From contig CM075760.1 in NCBI GenBank assembly GCA_037974335.1, forward strand, positions 43,838,103 to 43,902,102: DNA of 64,000 bases, given 5' to 3'. This DNA is from Prionace glauca (lineage: Eukaryota; Chordata; Chondrichthyes; Carcharhiniformes; Carcharhinidae). Within the stretch, counting starts at the first letter, position 1, and the number at the start of each line of letters is the position of its first letter. A model generated the notes under the pieces. The model had not been told where the DNA came from. It saw nothing but the letters and a program-made list of their open reading frames with translations, and did not search any database. A program made the position numbers and the translations under genes. This document shows, one piece after another, positions 9,039-18,755 of the stretch.

Positions 9039-10790
9039 CGCGTCTGTGTGTGTGTGTGCCTGTGAGTCTGTGTGTGTGTGTGTGTGTGTGTGCGTCAGTG
9101 CGTGTGTGTGTCTGTGTGTGTGTGTGTGTGTGCGTCAGTGCGTGTGTGTGCCTGTGAGTCTGTGTGTGTGTGTGTGTATGTGCGTCAGTGCGTGTGTGTG
9201 TGTGTGTCTGTGAGTCTGTGTGTGTGTGTGTGTGTGTGTGAGTCTGTGTGTGTGTGTGTGTGAACACTTCCTGAGCTGCATTAATTTTTGGTCCTGAGTT
9301 AATCTGTGTGTATGAGGGATAATGAACATGTTCATTTGCCTGTGTTTGTTGATTTGTGTAGTTGTGTGTCTGTGTGTATAATTTATTCTTCAGATATTGT
9401 GGATATATGACTATTATTGTGTGAAGTCTCTGTATATTTATTAATGCCACTCTTAACGTGTGCACGTGTTTCTGCCTGTTTCAATGTGTTAATTTGTGTC
9501 ACTCGAATAATGTTTCCTTCTCTTTCTGTGTGTGTCTGTTCCTCCGTGCGTTTGTGTGTGTATCTGTTGACATATTCGTGCATGTAAATTCGTGTTGGTA
9601 GTTATTTATAACAATGTGTCAGTGTATGGCTGTGTTTCCATGTGTAGTGTTGTGTGCTGTGGTGTTCTGTTCTGAAGGAGCGTGTGAATGTTTGCATCCA
9701 CATGTTTGTGTGAAAATATTTTGCTCTCTGTTCCTCTATATGCAGTGTGTTAATATTGTTATATCTATTTCCCTGTATAAGTGATAATGTGTATAACATT
9801 GTGGGTCTCTATATCTGTATTCATTTCAGCGTGAACGTGTGAGAACATGCATTTGTTTGAGTGTGTGTATCTATTTGTGTATGTTTTGGACCTGCATAAA
9901 TGTTATCTGTCCGTATTGTGTGTATGCATGTACGTGTTTGTGTTTGTGTCCGTGTACCTAGTCCGTATGTTTAGGTAAGTGTGTAGTTGTGTGTTTGTGT
10001 GTGTTTCTGCGGGCGTTTGTACATATTTGATAATTTGTGTGCATGTTTTGTTTTGTGCCTTCTTGTACAAGTCCGTGCCTGTGTGTGCAGGTGTGGGTGT
10101 ATGCCCCCTTGTGCATGCATGTGTGCGTGTATATGTGTGTGCGTGTGTTCGTGTGTGTGCATGGTGCGTATGGGACAGAGAGAGAGCGAGAGAGAAAGAG
10201 AGAGTATTTGTGTATGCACGCATTTTTGTTTGTATATGTATAGTCCATTAGTGTATTCGAGGGAGCGTGCTTGTTTGAGTTCGTTTGTGCGTATATTGTG
10301 TGTTCTTCTGATCCGTGTATGTGCATTTGTATTTATGAATGTATCTGTGTTTTTGTTGTGTATGTATTTGTGCGTATTGTGTATTTGTGAGATTCTGTGT
10401 CTGTATTTGAATGTGCCTGTCTATATTTCTGTGTGTGGGACTATGTGTATGCGTTTGTGTGTTATATTAACATTCTGTATTCGTGTGCATATGTATGAGT
10501 ATGTGTATTTGTGCAATTGTGTCCACGTTTCTATGTGTGCGTGTGTGTGTGTATGTGTGTGAGTGTGTAGTGTGTCTGTATGTGTGTATGTGTGTGTGTA
10601 TGTGTGTGTGAGTGTGTGTATGTGTGTAGTGTGTGTATGTATGTGTGTGTGTGTGAGTGTGTAGTGTGTGTAGTGTGTGTAGTGTGTGTGTGTGAGTGTG
10701 TGTATGTGTGTGTGAGAGTGTGTGTGTGTGTGAGTGTGTGAGTGTGTGTGTGAGTGTGGGTGTGTACGCCTATGTATGTATGTATAATTG
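9003..10790. repeat. GT-rich simple-sequence tract in CH4-TM1 intron
   Basis: (GT)n arrays with interspersed variants at 9003-9262 and 10520-10770, joined by 1.2 kb of degenerate GT-rich text with a short (GA)n at 10180-10204. Long translations here (poly Val-Cys or Thr-His) are products of the repeat and not genes. On the transcribed sense strand the tract reads CA-rich. Confidence 0.9.
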
Positions 10791-11860
10791 TGACAGTTTT
10801 GGGCAGCATTATCAGTGTGTGTATTTTTTTAACTGTTGCTCCAAGTTTCACCGACCATAGTGAAGTGAATATGATCCAGACAACCCGAATAATGGAACAT
10901 ATTTTCAATGTTTTGCTGGAGAAATGTATTTTATGTGAGGGGCACGGTGATATCAGGAGAGAGAATGAAATAATTCATTGATGTATCTCAGAGAGCTCAG
11001 GGATAGAACAGTTAAAACCCGGGGAGGAATCTATGACTTGTTTAAATTTGTATTCTGGGAAATCAATGCCAGCACATGGTTAACAGGAACAAGAGTGTTG
11101 AGACATTTTAAATTATGTTCCATTAGTTTATATATATATTTCAATCATTAAGATAATGATACTTCAAAATCTGTAGCAAGTAAACCGGAAACTAATTTGT
11201 ACTGTTGGCAACTGGGTCCTTATAGTAGAGACCTGTTCCCTTCCAAACACAGAAGAGGGAAGAGAGTGAGCTCAGACTTTCCCTCCCCCTACCCGGTAAT
11301 ACAATGTCCCTGATGGTTCTAACCACTGAGGAGGTGGAGGTGAGTGGATTAAATAATGACATTTCTCCTCTTTTCATTGAGGAAGTTTTGGGACATGGAT
11401 TAGCTACTGCTCCTCCCCTCTCTTTGCTGGGTTAGTGGGAATCCAGGATGTTAACAATTTCACTCTCCCTCAATCCGATGGGGGGAATATTTCTCCATGT
11501 TTTTTTGTGTGTGACCCTCACTTCAGTTCCAAGTAGGTGCGGTGCAGTAGCTTAAAGAGGTGGTCAATGAAAGAAGCAGGGGCCCAGCGATCTAAATGTT
11601 GTGTTTGTGTGTCAGACATGTTAAAAATGTCGGAATGTTTTCCCCTCAGCGGGAGGAAAGTCAGTGAAGATACTTTGCAGAATCCTGTAATGAATGTGCT
11701 CTACTCTATCCCTGACCCAGTGTCTATCTCCGCTGGGAGCACTGGTTCAACAATGTTGGGTCCGAGACATGAAAATATCTGACTCAAAATCAAAGATATG
11801 GAAGTAAAACTGAAAAACAACCAATTAAACAATTGGGTATTTCACTGATCGTTAGAGGAA
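10791..11860 (-). other. CH4-TM1 intron, CH4-proximal part
   Basis: About 1 kb with no gene or clear mobile element. Small open frames here lack any family signature. Confidence 0.6.
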
Positions 11861-11866
11861 AATGTT

Positions 11867-11881
11867 TTTATTCTTTTTATT
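11867..11881 (-). terminator. Poly(A) signals for secreted IgM
   Basis: Two overlapping-range AATAAA hexamers on the minus strand (complements of tttatt at 11867-11872 and 11876-11881) lie 28-42 nt after the secreted stop codon. This gives the very short 3' UTR expected for the mu-secreted form. Choice between this site and the downstream TM exons decides secreted versus membrane IgM. Confidence 0.75.
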
Positions 11882-11908
11882 GTAGTTTTTAATGGAAGTG
11901 AGTGACTC

Positions 11909-12300
11909 TCATTGACATGAATTAACCGTGTCCATCAGTGCAAGGGAAATGTTCACAAAACTGGGTTTACCGCTGGATTTGTCAACTGTTCTGTTGATGA
12001 TCTTCAAGGGGATGGCTTCATGTCCCACCACACAGGAGTAAGAAGCGCCGCTGGACCATTCCTCTGCTGCAATGGATAACAGGCTGTACATGAAGAAGGA
12101 GCTATCGCCGTTCTCCGCCACCACCTCGGTGTTCCTGTAGTTCCCGGGATTCACTGGCTTGTCATTGACGGTCCATTTGACGAAGATCTCTCGGGGGGAG
12201 AAACCTCTCACTAAGCAGCTGAGGGAGACGAAACTCTGAGCGGAGACGTCTTCTGCCGAGGGCAGGAGGACAGACACGACCGGTTCCCGCGGATTTGGAT
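11909..12300 (-). CDS. IgM CH4 exon with secretory tail
   Basis: Acceptor TTTTCTGCAG before 12300; phase 1 entry (x)AT CCA. Encodes a C1-set Ig domain with cysteines in LSCLVRGF and SYSCVVGH and tryptophan in VKWTVND. After [10 protein letters not shown] comes the secretory tail [19 protein letters not shown] and a TGA at 11909. The tail has the N-glycosylation site NIS and the penultimate Cys used for polymerisation and J-chain linkage in IgM. The last residue is Gln, where mammalian mu has Tyr. An internal donor G|GTAAAC at 11971/11970 is the membrane splice site, in the same place and sequence context as in mammals. Confidence 0.95.
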
Positions 12301-12485
12301 CTGCAGAAAATGTACAATAAATGTCAATAAACTGGAGAATTCTGGAGACAATGAAACCGCTGGTGAGATATCAGGAAAATGTGCTTCGCTTCTGATTTTA
12401 ACTCTTCCCATTTTTGATTTGCAGCTTGGAGGAGAGGTGAACACAATTGTTTTCTCAAATAACTCAGAGGGGGGTGGACTGGAAA

Positions 12486-13085
12486 GATTCAGAAAGTTTA
12501 CAGCACAGAATTAGGCCATTCGGCCCAACTGATCTACTTTTTCTTTTTGGTTTTCTGGTTTTTGATGCTCCACATCAGGCTCCTCCCTTCTTCTTCGCTC
12601 TAAACCCAATATCATCGCCTTCAGTTCACTTTTCACTCATCAACACATCAAACTCCCCAGAAAAATATCAATCGGCCCAGAGTCGTTTAGTTCAGCAGAG
12701 TTCGCCTCTCATTCTCCTTCGCTCTAAGGAGAAAAGCCCCAGCTCCCTCAACCTTTCCTCATAAGATCTACCCTCCAAACCAGGCAGCATCCTGGTAAAT
12801 CTCCTCTGCACTCTCTCCAATGCTTCCACATCCTTCTTATAGTGAGGTGACTAGAACTGCACACAATATTCCAAATGTGGTCTCACCGAGGCCCTGTACA
12901 CTTGCAGTATAATCCCACGGCTCTTAAACTCTAACCCCCTGTTAATAAACACGAACACACTTTAAGCCTTCTTCACGGCTCTATCCACTTGAGTGGCAAT
13001 CTTCAGAGATCTGTGGATATGAACCCCAGGATCTTTCTGTTCCTCCACATTGCTCAGAACCCTGCCATTGACCCTACATGTATTG
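12486..13085 (-). mobile_element. Old CR1-like LINE fragment in CH3-CH4 intron
   Basis: The plus text includes 'accaggcagcatcctggtaa' followed by 'ctcctctgcactctctcc', the complement of the lineage A/C segment encoding RRFTRMLPG, and 'gtgaggtgactagaactgca' for the CVQFWSPHY segment. No open frame remains. Same strand as the IgM gene. It fills most of this 804-bp intron. Confidence 0.8.
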
Positions 13086-13104
13086 CTTCAATCTCTCAGC
13101 TCAC

Positions 13105-13413
13105 CTGTTTCCTTGTGGATAGATGTTCTTAGAGGAGTCGGCAGATCCTGATGGCTCACCACGCACTCAAACACAGCCGCACTCAGCCAGGCTTGTGTGG
13201 AGATGCTTAATTTGCTGATCACGCTGTCACGATCCGCTCCGGGCTTTTCGGCAATCTCTGATTTCAAATACTTCCTGTCTCGGATCCAGGACACGTTAAT
13301 GCCATGAGGAGCATTAGAAATGATGCAGGTTAAGGTCGCGGTCGCCTCCAGTAAGACTTGTTCTATTGGTGGTGGCTGTATCTTCACTGTGGTATCAAGG
13401 CACGGGAGAGGAT
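13105..13413 (-). CDS. IgM CH3 exon
   Basis: 309 nt, acceptor TTCTCATTCACAG, donor ACAG|GTGAGC; phase 1 in and out. C1-set domain with cysteines in [10 protein letters not shown] and FECVVSH and tryptophan in [12 protein letters not shown] is a potential N-glycosylation site. A further Cys near the start ([10 protein letters not shown]) lies in the CH2-CH3 hinge-like position and is a candidate inter-heavy-chain bond. The exon is fully open. Confidence 0.95.
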
Positions 13414-13849
13414 CTGTGAATGAGAAATGAAAATGAGCCCTAGTTCCCCTTCACAAGCAGGACAGCAGTCTTCAGCCTGAAGGAGACAAAGTCGCCTTCA
13501 ATATATCAATCTTTAACTCTCGCCTTTCACCTTCCATGGCGAATGGGAACTCAGCTTGCTCTATGGAATTATTCCCTGTATTAAATGTTGGAGCAGCGGT
13601 AACATTTCCATGAATCAGAATTGGAGAATTCCCAAACAAACACACCATCCTGAACCCAGGAAAAAAGTACTGTCCGTTTGTTTATAAATAGGGTGGATGC
13701 ACTTTCTAATATTTTACCCCTGTGCTGTGACCTATGAAACATTCTCACACCTACTGTCTCTCCAAATTTTACCAGCTGTCTCAGGAACAAGCTGACATCA
13801 AGGCCACCTCACTCACTATATTGCTTCAAACCGAAAGAGGGCACTCTTT

Positions 13850-14150
13850 TAAGGGGAGGCTGTGGCATATGGTGTTGTCAATGGGCTTATAACCTAGGGC
13901 AAGACTCTGGGGACACAGATTCGAATCCCATCATTGCTAATATGAAATTTGAATTTTGTAAAAATCTATAATTAAAAGTTGAAATGGTTCTCATGAAGCT
14001 ATTGCTCTAAAACCCCTCCTAGTTCACAAATGTTCCTTACCAAAATCAACCTGCTGTCTTTATCTGGCCTGGCATGCATGTGACTCCAGATTCACAGCAA
14101 CGTGAGTGACACTTCAGTGCCCTCAGGTTTGGGAAATAAATGCACATCTC
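13850..14150 (+). mobile_element. tRNA-headed SINE in CH2-CH3 intron
   Basis: Plus-strand SINE. The degenerate tRNA head has B-box text 'acacagattcgaatcccatc'. The body has 'catgtgactccagattcaca' followed by 'gagtgacacttcagtgccctc', and the end 'gaaataaatgc'. The copy at 37440-37695 has the same order of blocks, so the family assignment within the window is firm; the published family name is not certain. Confidence 0.7.
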
Positions 14151-14329
14151 AGGAAGGGATAACAAAAAATTGTTTTTCTGATGAAATTCTGAATGAGATA
14201 TTGTCCTAATGCAGCAAACTACAGGACAATAACTCACAAGTTGTTCAATGCTTTGTACCAACTTTAATAGATCCCTAATTCTGATTAACATCAGAATGAT
14301 ATGTGTTGTCCTGCGTTTGAGTATCTTAC

Positions 14330-14644
14330 CCTGAGATGCGCTGATGTTCAGACTCTGAATGTGTCCTTGATGAGTGACCTGGCAGGTATAGACCGCTTTG
14401 CTGAACCATTCCCCAGCGGAGACTGTCAGCCGACTGCTGGCCGAGAAGTTCCCGTTCACTTCACAGGGGGGAGAGGTGACAATTCCTGAATGCGTGGGTT
14501 CCCCATTCTTCAGCCACTCCACTTCCATTGACCCTGCCTGGAAATCGATGATTGAACAGACGATGATTGCGAATTTCCTGTGTGAGATTTCTTCACTGGA
14601 ACTCACGGTGAGGATAACAGTTGGAGGGATCACAGGCTCAGGGC
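14330..14644 (-). CDS. IgM CH2 exon
   Basis: 315 nt, acceptor TTTCCCTGAAG and donor CAGG|GTAAGA; phase 1 in and out. The domain begins [18 protein letters not shown]. The Ig-fold cysteines are in [10 protein letters not shown] and VYTCQVTH, and the tryptophan is in VEWLKNGE. An extra Cys in [11 protein letters not shown] and two N-glycosylation sites (NFS, NIS) are visible. Open throughout. Confidence 0.95.
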
Positions 14645-14689
14645 CTTCAGGGAAAAAAAAAACAGATCAGTCATTTCCTGCAGAAGATG

Positions 14690-14897
14690 TGGATCAATTA
14701 AACTTTTGTCAACAGAGGGTAGAGAGGGCATGCAGCAGTTGTGGACTCGCCAACTTTCAGGGCGTTCAAATGGTCAGTGGATAGTCATATGGATAACATT
14801 GGAATAGTTTAGGTTAGAGGGTCATTAGATTGGTTCCACTGGTCGGCGCAACATCGAGGGCCGAAAGGCCTGTACTGCGCTGGAATGTCCTATGTTC
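14690..14897 (+). mobile_element. CR1-like LINE 3' end in CH1-CH2 intron
   Basis: Plus-strand 3' terminus similar to lineage A: 'actggtcggcgcaacatcga' followed by 'gggccgaaaggcctgtactg' and 'cgctggaatgtcctatgttct'. About 200 bp, strongly 5' truncated, opposite in strand to the gene. It accounts for about half of this 392-bp intron. Confidence 0.8.
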
Positions 14898-15036
14898 TAA
14901 CTCATTGCAGTCAATAGACACTAACTGGTACAATCCAGAGATCCGGATTATGCACATCTATTTAAATCTATTTACAACCAAGGCCGTACATGTTAACCAC
15001 AGTGTTTCTGTTTTACACAAACTCCCCAACACTTAC

Positions 15037-15336
15037 ATCGCATTTCAATGCTCTTGACTGTGCTCATGTGTCGAACCTCACAGTCAATTCTGAGGCATTC
15101 TCCCGCTGAGTCGCTGATGGTTAACTGGCTGCTCAGGGTGTAGGTTCCCTTCGTGTTTCTCACTGACGGGTAAGTCTTAAACCCACTGGGGACCGTTTGA
15201 CCATTTTTCTTCCAGGTCACTTTGGAGACATCTGGAAGGTAATCCATCGCCAAACATCCGAAGGTGATGGAGCCGTCGGAGTTCTGTTGCTGACAGGGGG
15301 AGACCAGGCCGTAGAGATTGGGCGGAGATGGTGTCG
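15037..15336 (-). CDS. IgM CH1 exon
   Basis: 300 nt, acceptor CTATTCTTTCCCAG, donor GAT|GTAAGT; phase 1 in and out. The junction with JH reads TT-A-TPSPPNLYGLVSP. The cysteine in SPCQQQ is the likely light-chain partner. The Ig-fold pair is in TFGCLAMDYLPD and RIDCEVRH, with tryptophan in KVTWKKNG. No stop or frameshift. Confidence 0.95.
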
Positions 15337-15419
15337 CTGGGAAAGAATAGCCAAATGAACAAGTTAGACTCTTACTTGCGTTTATTAAGTCATCAAACAT
15401 ATTGTTACAAATAGGTTTC

Positions 15420-15580
15420 TATATTAGATATAGCTCTTGGTGTTAAAGGGATGAAGGGACATGGGTCGTAGGTGTGATCAGGATAGTGATGAGCTCTGAC
15501 CAAAGTGAATGGTGGAGTAGGCCCAAAGGGCCGAATGGCCTACTCCAGCTTCTATTTTCTATGTTTCTATCTCCAACATT
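15420..15580 (+). mobile_element. CR1-like LINE 3' terminus
   Basis: Plus-strand 3' end with 'agggccgaatggcctactcc' and the tail 'ttctattttctatgtttctat'. Only the last 150 bp of the element survive. The next 300 bases (15580-15890) are AT-rich intron with nothing recognisable. Confidence 0.7.
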
Positions 15581-15894
15581 GATTAGAATTATGAACTTAT
15601 CCCTAATATTTCCCGATTAAATCTTTCATCCACCTTTGAGATGTTGTTACTTCTATCATTTGGGAATTGTCATCTCTGTAGAAACTCATATCCCTGTCTC
15701 CACTTCTATCAAATTAGGAAGAAAAAAAACACATCCTGTTAGTCTCACAATGACATGTCATTCATTGGATTAACAGAGAACAGCAAAAATTTTGTCCATT
15801 ATTGCAACAACTATTTATTTCTCAACAACAGCAGTGTGTGATGAACCGCTGTTTATTTCTCAAACAACAACTCTTTGTGATGAAGAAGTTCTCC

Positions 15895-16045
15895 CTTCAT
15901 TCAGACTATCCACTCACCTGATGAGGGAGCTCCAACAGCTTGTGATTCCAAATAAACCTGTTGGACTTTAACCAGGTTTTGTGGGAATCCTTACTGTGCC
16001 CACACGAACCTCACTCCGGCATCTCCACACTAGTTTTGGAAATTG
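15895..16045 (+). mobile_element. Unclassified interspersed repeat
   Basis: The block from 'tcacctgatgagggagctcc' through 'aacctgttggactttaacc' to 'ctccggcatctccaca' reads like a dispersed shark repeat I associate with many elasmobranch sequences. No coding capacity. The class is not known to me. Confidence 0.45.
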
Positions 16046-16309
16046 CCTGTGTTCAAACTGATTGGTGCCCCTTCCTCTCTCCAACTCTCTGCCTCTCATT
16101 CCACAAAACGGAGATTAGTGACTTTGCTTCAAAAATACCTCCGGAATGAATACTTACTGAATGATCAGGAAACTCTAAATGTGATTATAAATTCAAATAA
16201 ATCCAACATTGACTCATTGAAGGATCACACATTAATACCTAGTGTTGGCCACTCGGGCCCTGAAGTTTCCTCCATCATTCACTGAGATTACAGATGAGCT
16301 GACTGTGGT

Positions 16310-17050
16310 GCTAGCTCTACTCTGAACCTCCCCACTCTGCTCATCCATCGCCCGCTCTCTGCCCATTTTCCCAGCTCTTTGCCCTTTCCACTGGCTCTCT
16401 GGCTTTCACAGTGGCTCTTTTCCCCTTTTATCCGCCTCTCTGTATTTCCACCTGGTTCTCTACACTTCCCTCCAGCTCTGTGCGCTCTACCCCAGCTCTC
16501 TGCTCTTTCCCTCAACTCCCTACACTGTCCCTCAGCTCTCTGCCCTCTGTCCCTGGTCCCTCCCCTCTTTCTCCTTTCCCCTCAGCTCTCTGACCTTTCC
16601 CCCTGACTCTCCTGCCCTTTCCCCTGGGCTCTCTGCCCATCCCTCGGCTCCCTGCCCTTTCTCCTGCCTCCCTGCCCTTTTTCCTGCTTCTCTCCCCTTT
16701 CCCTGGTCTTTCTGCCCTTTCACCCATCTCTCTGTCCTTTCTTTCAGCTCTCTCCCCTTTCCCCCTGCTCCCTGTCCTTTCCCCTCTCTCTCCGCACTTT
16801 CCCCTGGCTTTCCGCCCTGTTCCCCGGCTATGTGCCCTTTCCCCGCCTCTCTGCCCTTCCCCCAGCTCTCTGCTGTTTTCCCTGGCTCTCTGCCCTCCCC
16901 CCACCCCGGCTCTCTGCCCTTTCCCTCGTCTCCTGTTCTCCCCTGACTCTTTGTCATTGCCCCTGGCCCTGAGCCCCCAGCGATTCCATCCAGCTCTCTG
17001 CACTCCCAGGGCAGCTCCCAGCTTTGAACACCAACCTGCAGCTTGAGATA
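16310..17050 (-). repeat. Purine-rich, AGCT-bearing tandem tract 5' of CH1 (switch-like)
   Basis: About 30 degenerate copies of a roughly 20-bp unit. On the sense strand of the IgM gene it reads GGGGAAAGGGCAGAGAGC, so the non-template strand is G-rich. About a dozen AGCT tetramers, many as GAGCT on the sense strand, lie between 16281 and 17050. The tract sits 1 kb upstream of CH1 in the JH-CH1 intron, where mammalian switch regions lie. Long Glu/Arg/Gly-rich translations on this strand are low-complexity by-products. Confidence 0.75.
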
Positions 17051-17084
17051 TTTCTTCTCTTTCGTTGCAGACCTTCCCCACACA

Positions 17085-18755
17085 GATTCAGTGAGTGAGA
17101 GAAAGTGAGTGTGTGAAGGTAAGTGATTAAATGAGTGAGTTTGGATGAGTGATGGTGTATGTGTGAAGGAAGGTGGGGAAGTGAGGGTGAGTGAGTGAAG
17201 TTCTTTGAGTGAGGATGAGTGATTGAGGGTGAGTAAGTGTGGGTGAGGGTGAGAGAGCGTGAGTAAATGAGGGTGTGTGAGAGAGGGTAGGTGAGTGAAG
17301 GAGGCTGAATGTGAGTGAAGGTGGCTGGAAGAGTGTCGGTCAGCAAGAGTGAAAGAATGAGGGAGAGTGAGTGAGGATATGTGAAGGTTAGTGGAGGTGG
17401 GTGAGTGAAAGTGAGTGAGATTGAGTGAATGAGGGTGAGGGAGTGAATGTAACTGTGTAAGTGAGGGGTGAGAGTGAATGAGTCAGGGTGTGTTATTGAG
17501 GGTGGTGTGTGAGGGAGAATGAATGTGGATGGGTGGGAGAGTTAGGGTGAGTGAGTGAAGGTGTTTGATGAGGATGAGTGATTGAGGATTTGAGAGTTAA
17601 TGTGTGTGAATTTGAGTGATGATGAGGATGTGAGTGTGTGTGAGTGAAGGTAGGTGTGTAAGTTTGAGTGAGTTTGAATGGGTGAGGTGACGCTAGTGAG
17701 AGAGAGAGACAGAGAGAAGGTCATTGAGCTTGAGTCTGTGGGGGTGAGTCTGGGTGATTGAGGGTAGGTAGGTGAGTGAGTGAGTGTGAGTGAGAGTGAG
17801 TTAGACTGGATGAGTGAGGGTGGATAAGTGGGGTGAGTGAGTGTGAGAGAATGGGGTGAGTGAGTGAGGGTGAGTGAGTGAGACAGGGTGAGTGAGGGTG
17901 GATTAGTGGGATGAGTGAATGAAGGTGAGTATGAATGTTAGTGACTGACTGAGGGTCTAAGTCAGTGGGTGAGGTTTAGTGAGTGATGGTATATGATTGT
18001 GGGTGGCTGAGTGACAGTGAATTAATGAGGGCGCGTGAGGGTGAGTCCGTGAGGGTGAGTGAGTGAATGTGGGTGCGTGACTGAGGGTTTGAGAGTGAGT
18101 GAATGTGAGTGAGTCAGTGAAGGTGTGAGAATGACTGAGTCAGGCTGAGTGATTGAGGTTGAACGAGTGAGGTTGAATGAATGTTTTTGGGTGAGTGAGG
18201 ATGGATGAGAGTGAATGAGCGAATACGAGTGTGATTGTGAGTGAGTGAGTGTGTGAGGGTGTGAGGATGAGTGAGTCAGGGCGTGTGTTTGAGTGAACGA
18301 GTGAGGTTGAATGAGGGTATGTGAGTGCTTGTGTGTGTGAGTGGCGATGGATGAGAGTGAGTGAGGGAATATGAGTGAGTGATTATGAGTGAGTGAGTGT
18401 GAGTAACTCAGGGTGAATCAGGATCAGTGAGCTTCTGAGTTTGAGTGCATGAGTTTGAGTGCTTGAGGTTGAGTGCTTGAGAGGTTGAGTGCATGAGGTT
18501 GAGTGCATGAGGTTGAATGCATGAGGTTGAGTGCATGAGGTTGAGTGCATGAGGATGAGTGCATGTGGACGAGTGCGTGAGGACGGGTGCGTGAGGTTGA
18601 GTGCATCGGGATGAGTGCGTGAGGGCGAGTGCATGAGAGCGAGTGTGTGTGAGGGCGACTGTGTGAGAGGGAGTGCTTGAGGGCGAGTGCTTGAGGGCGA
18701 GTGCGTGAGGATGGACGAGTGAGCAAGGGTGAGTGAATGAGGGCGAGTGAGTAAG
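17085..18755 (+). repeat. (GTGAGTGA)n satellite in JH-CH1 intron
   Basis: 1.7 kb of degenerate tetramer/octamer repeats (tgag/gtga, with gggtgagtga variants). At 18430-18720 it shifts to a roughly 14-bp unit gttgagtgcatgag. The array continues at 20066-20300 beyond an inserted LINE. On the plus strand it is G-rich, the opposite skew to the adjoining 16310-17050 tract. Confidence 0.9.

Noticed and set aside
8872-10562. Long Cys-Val and Thr-His rich frames on both strands
   Set aside because: Products of (GT)n/(CA)n repeats.
14046-14329. C-terminal extension of the CH2 frame
   Set aside because: Lies after the CAGG|GTAAGA donor, in the intron, and partly in a SINE.
16512-17083. Minus-strand frames of 183-189 codons rich in Glu, Arg, Gly
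   Set aside because: Direct translation of the 20-bp purine-rich tandem tract in two frames at once; no domain, no splice context of its own.
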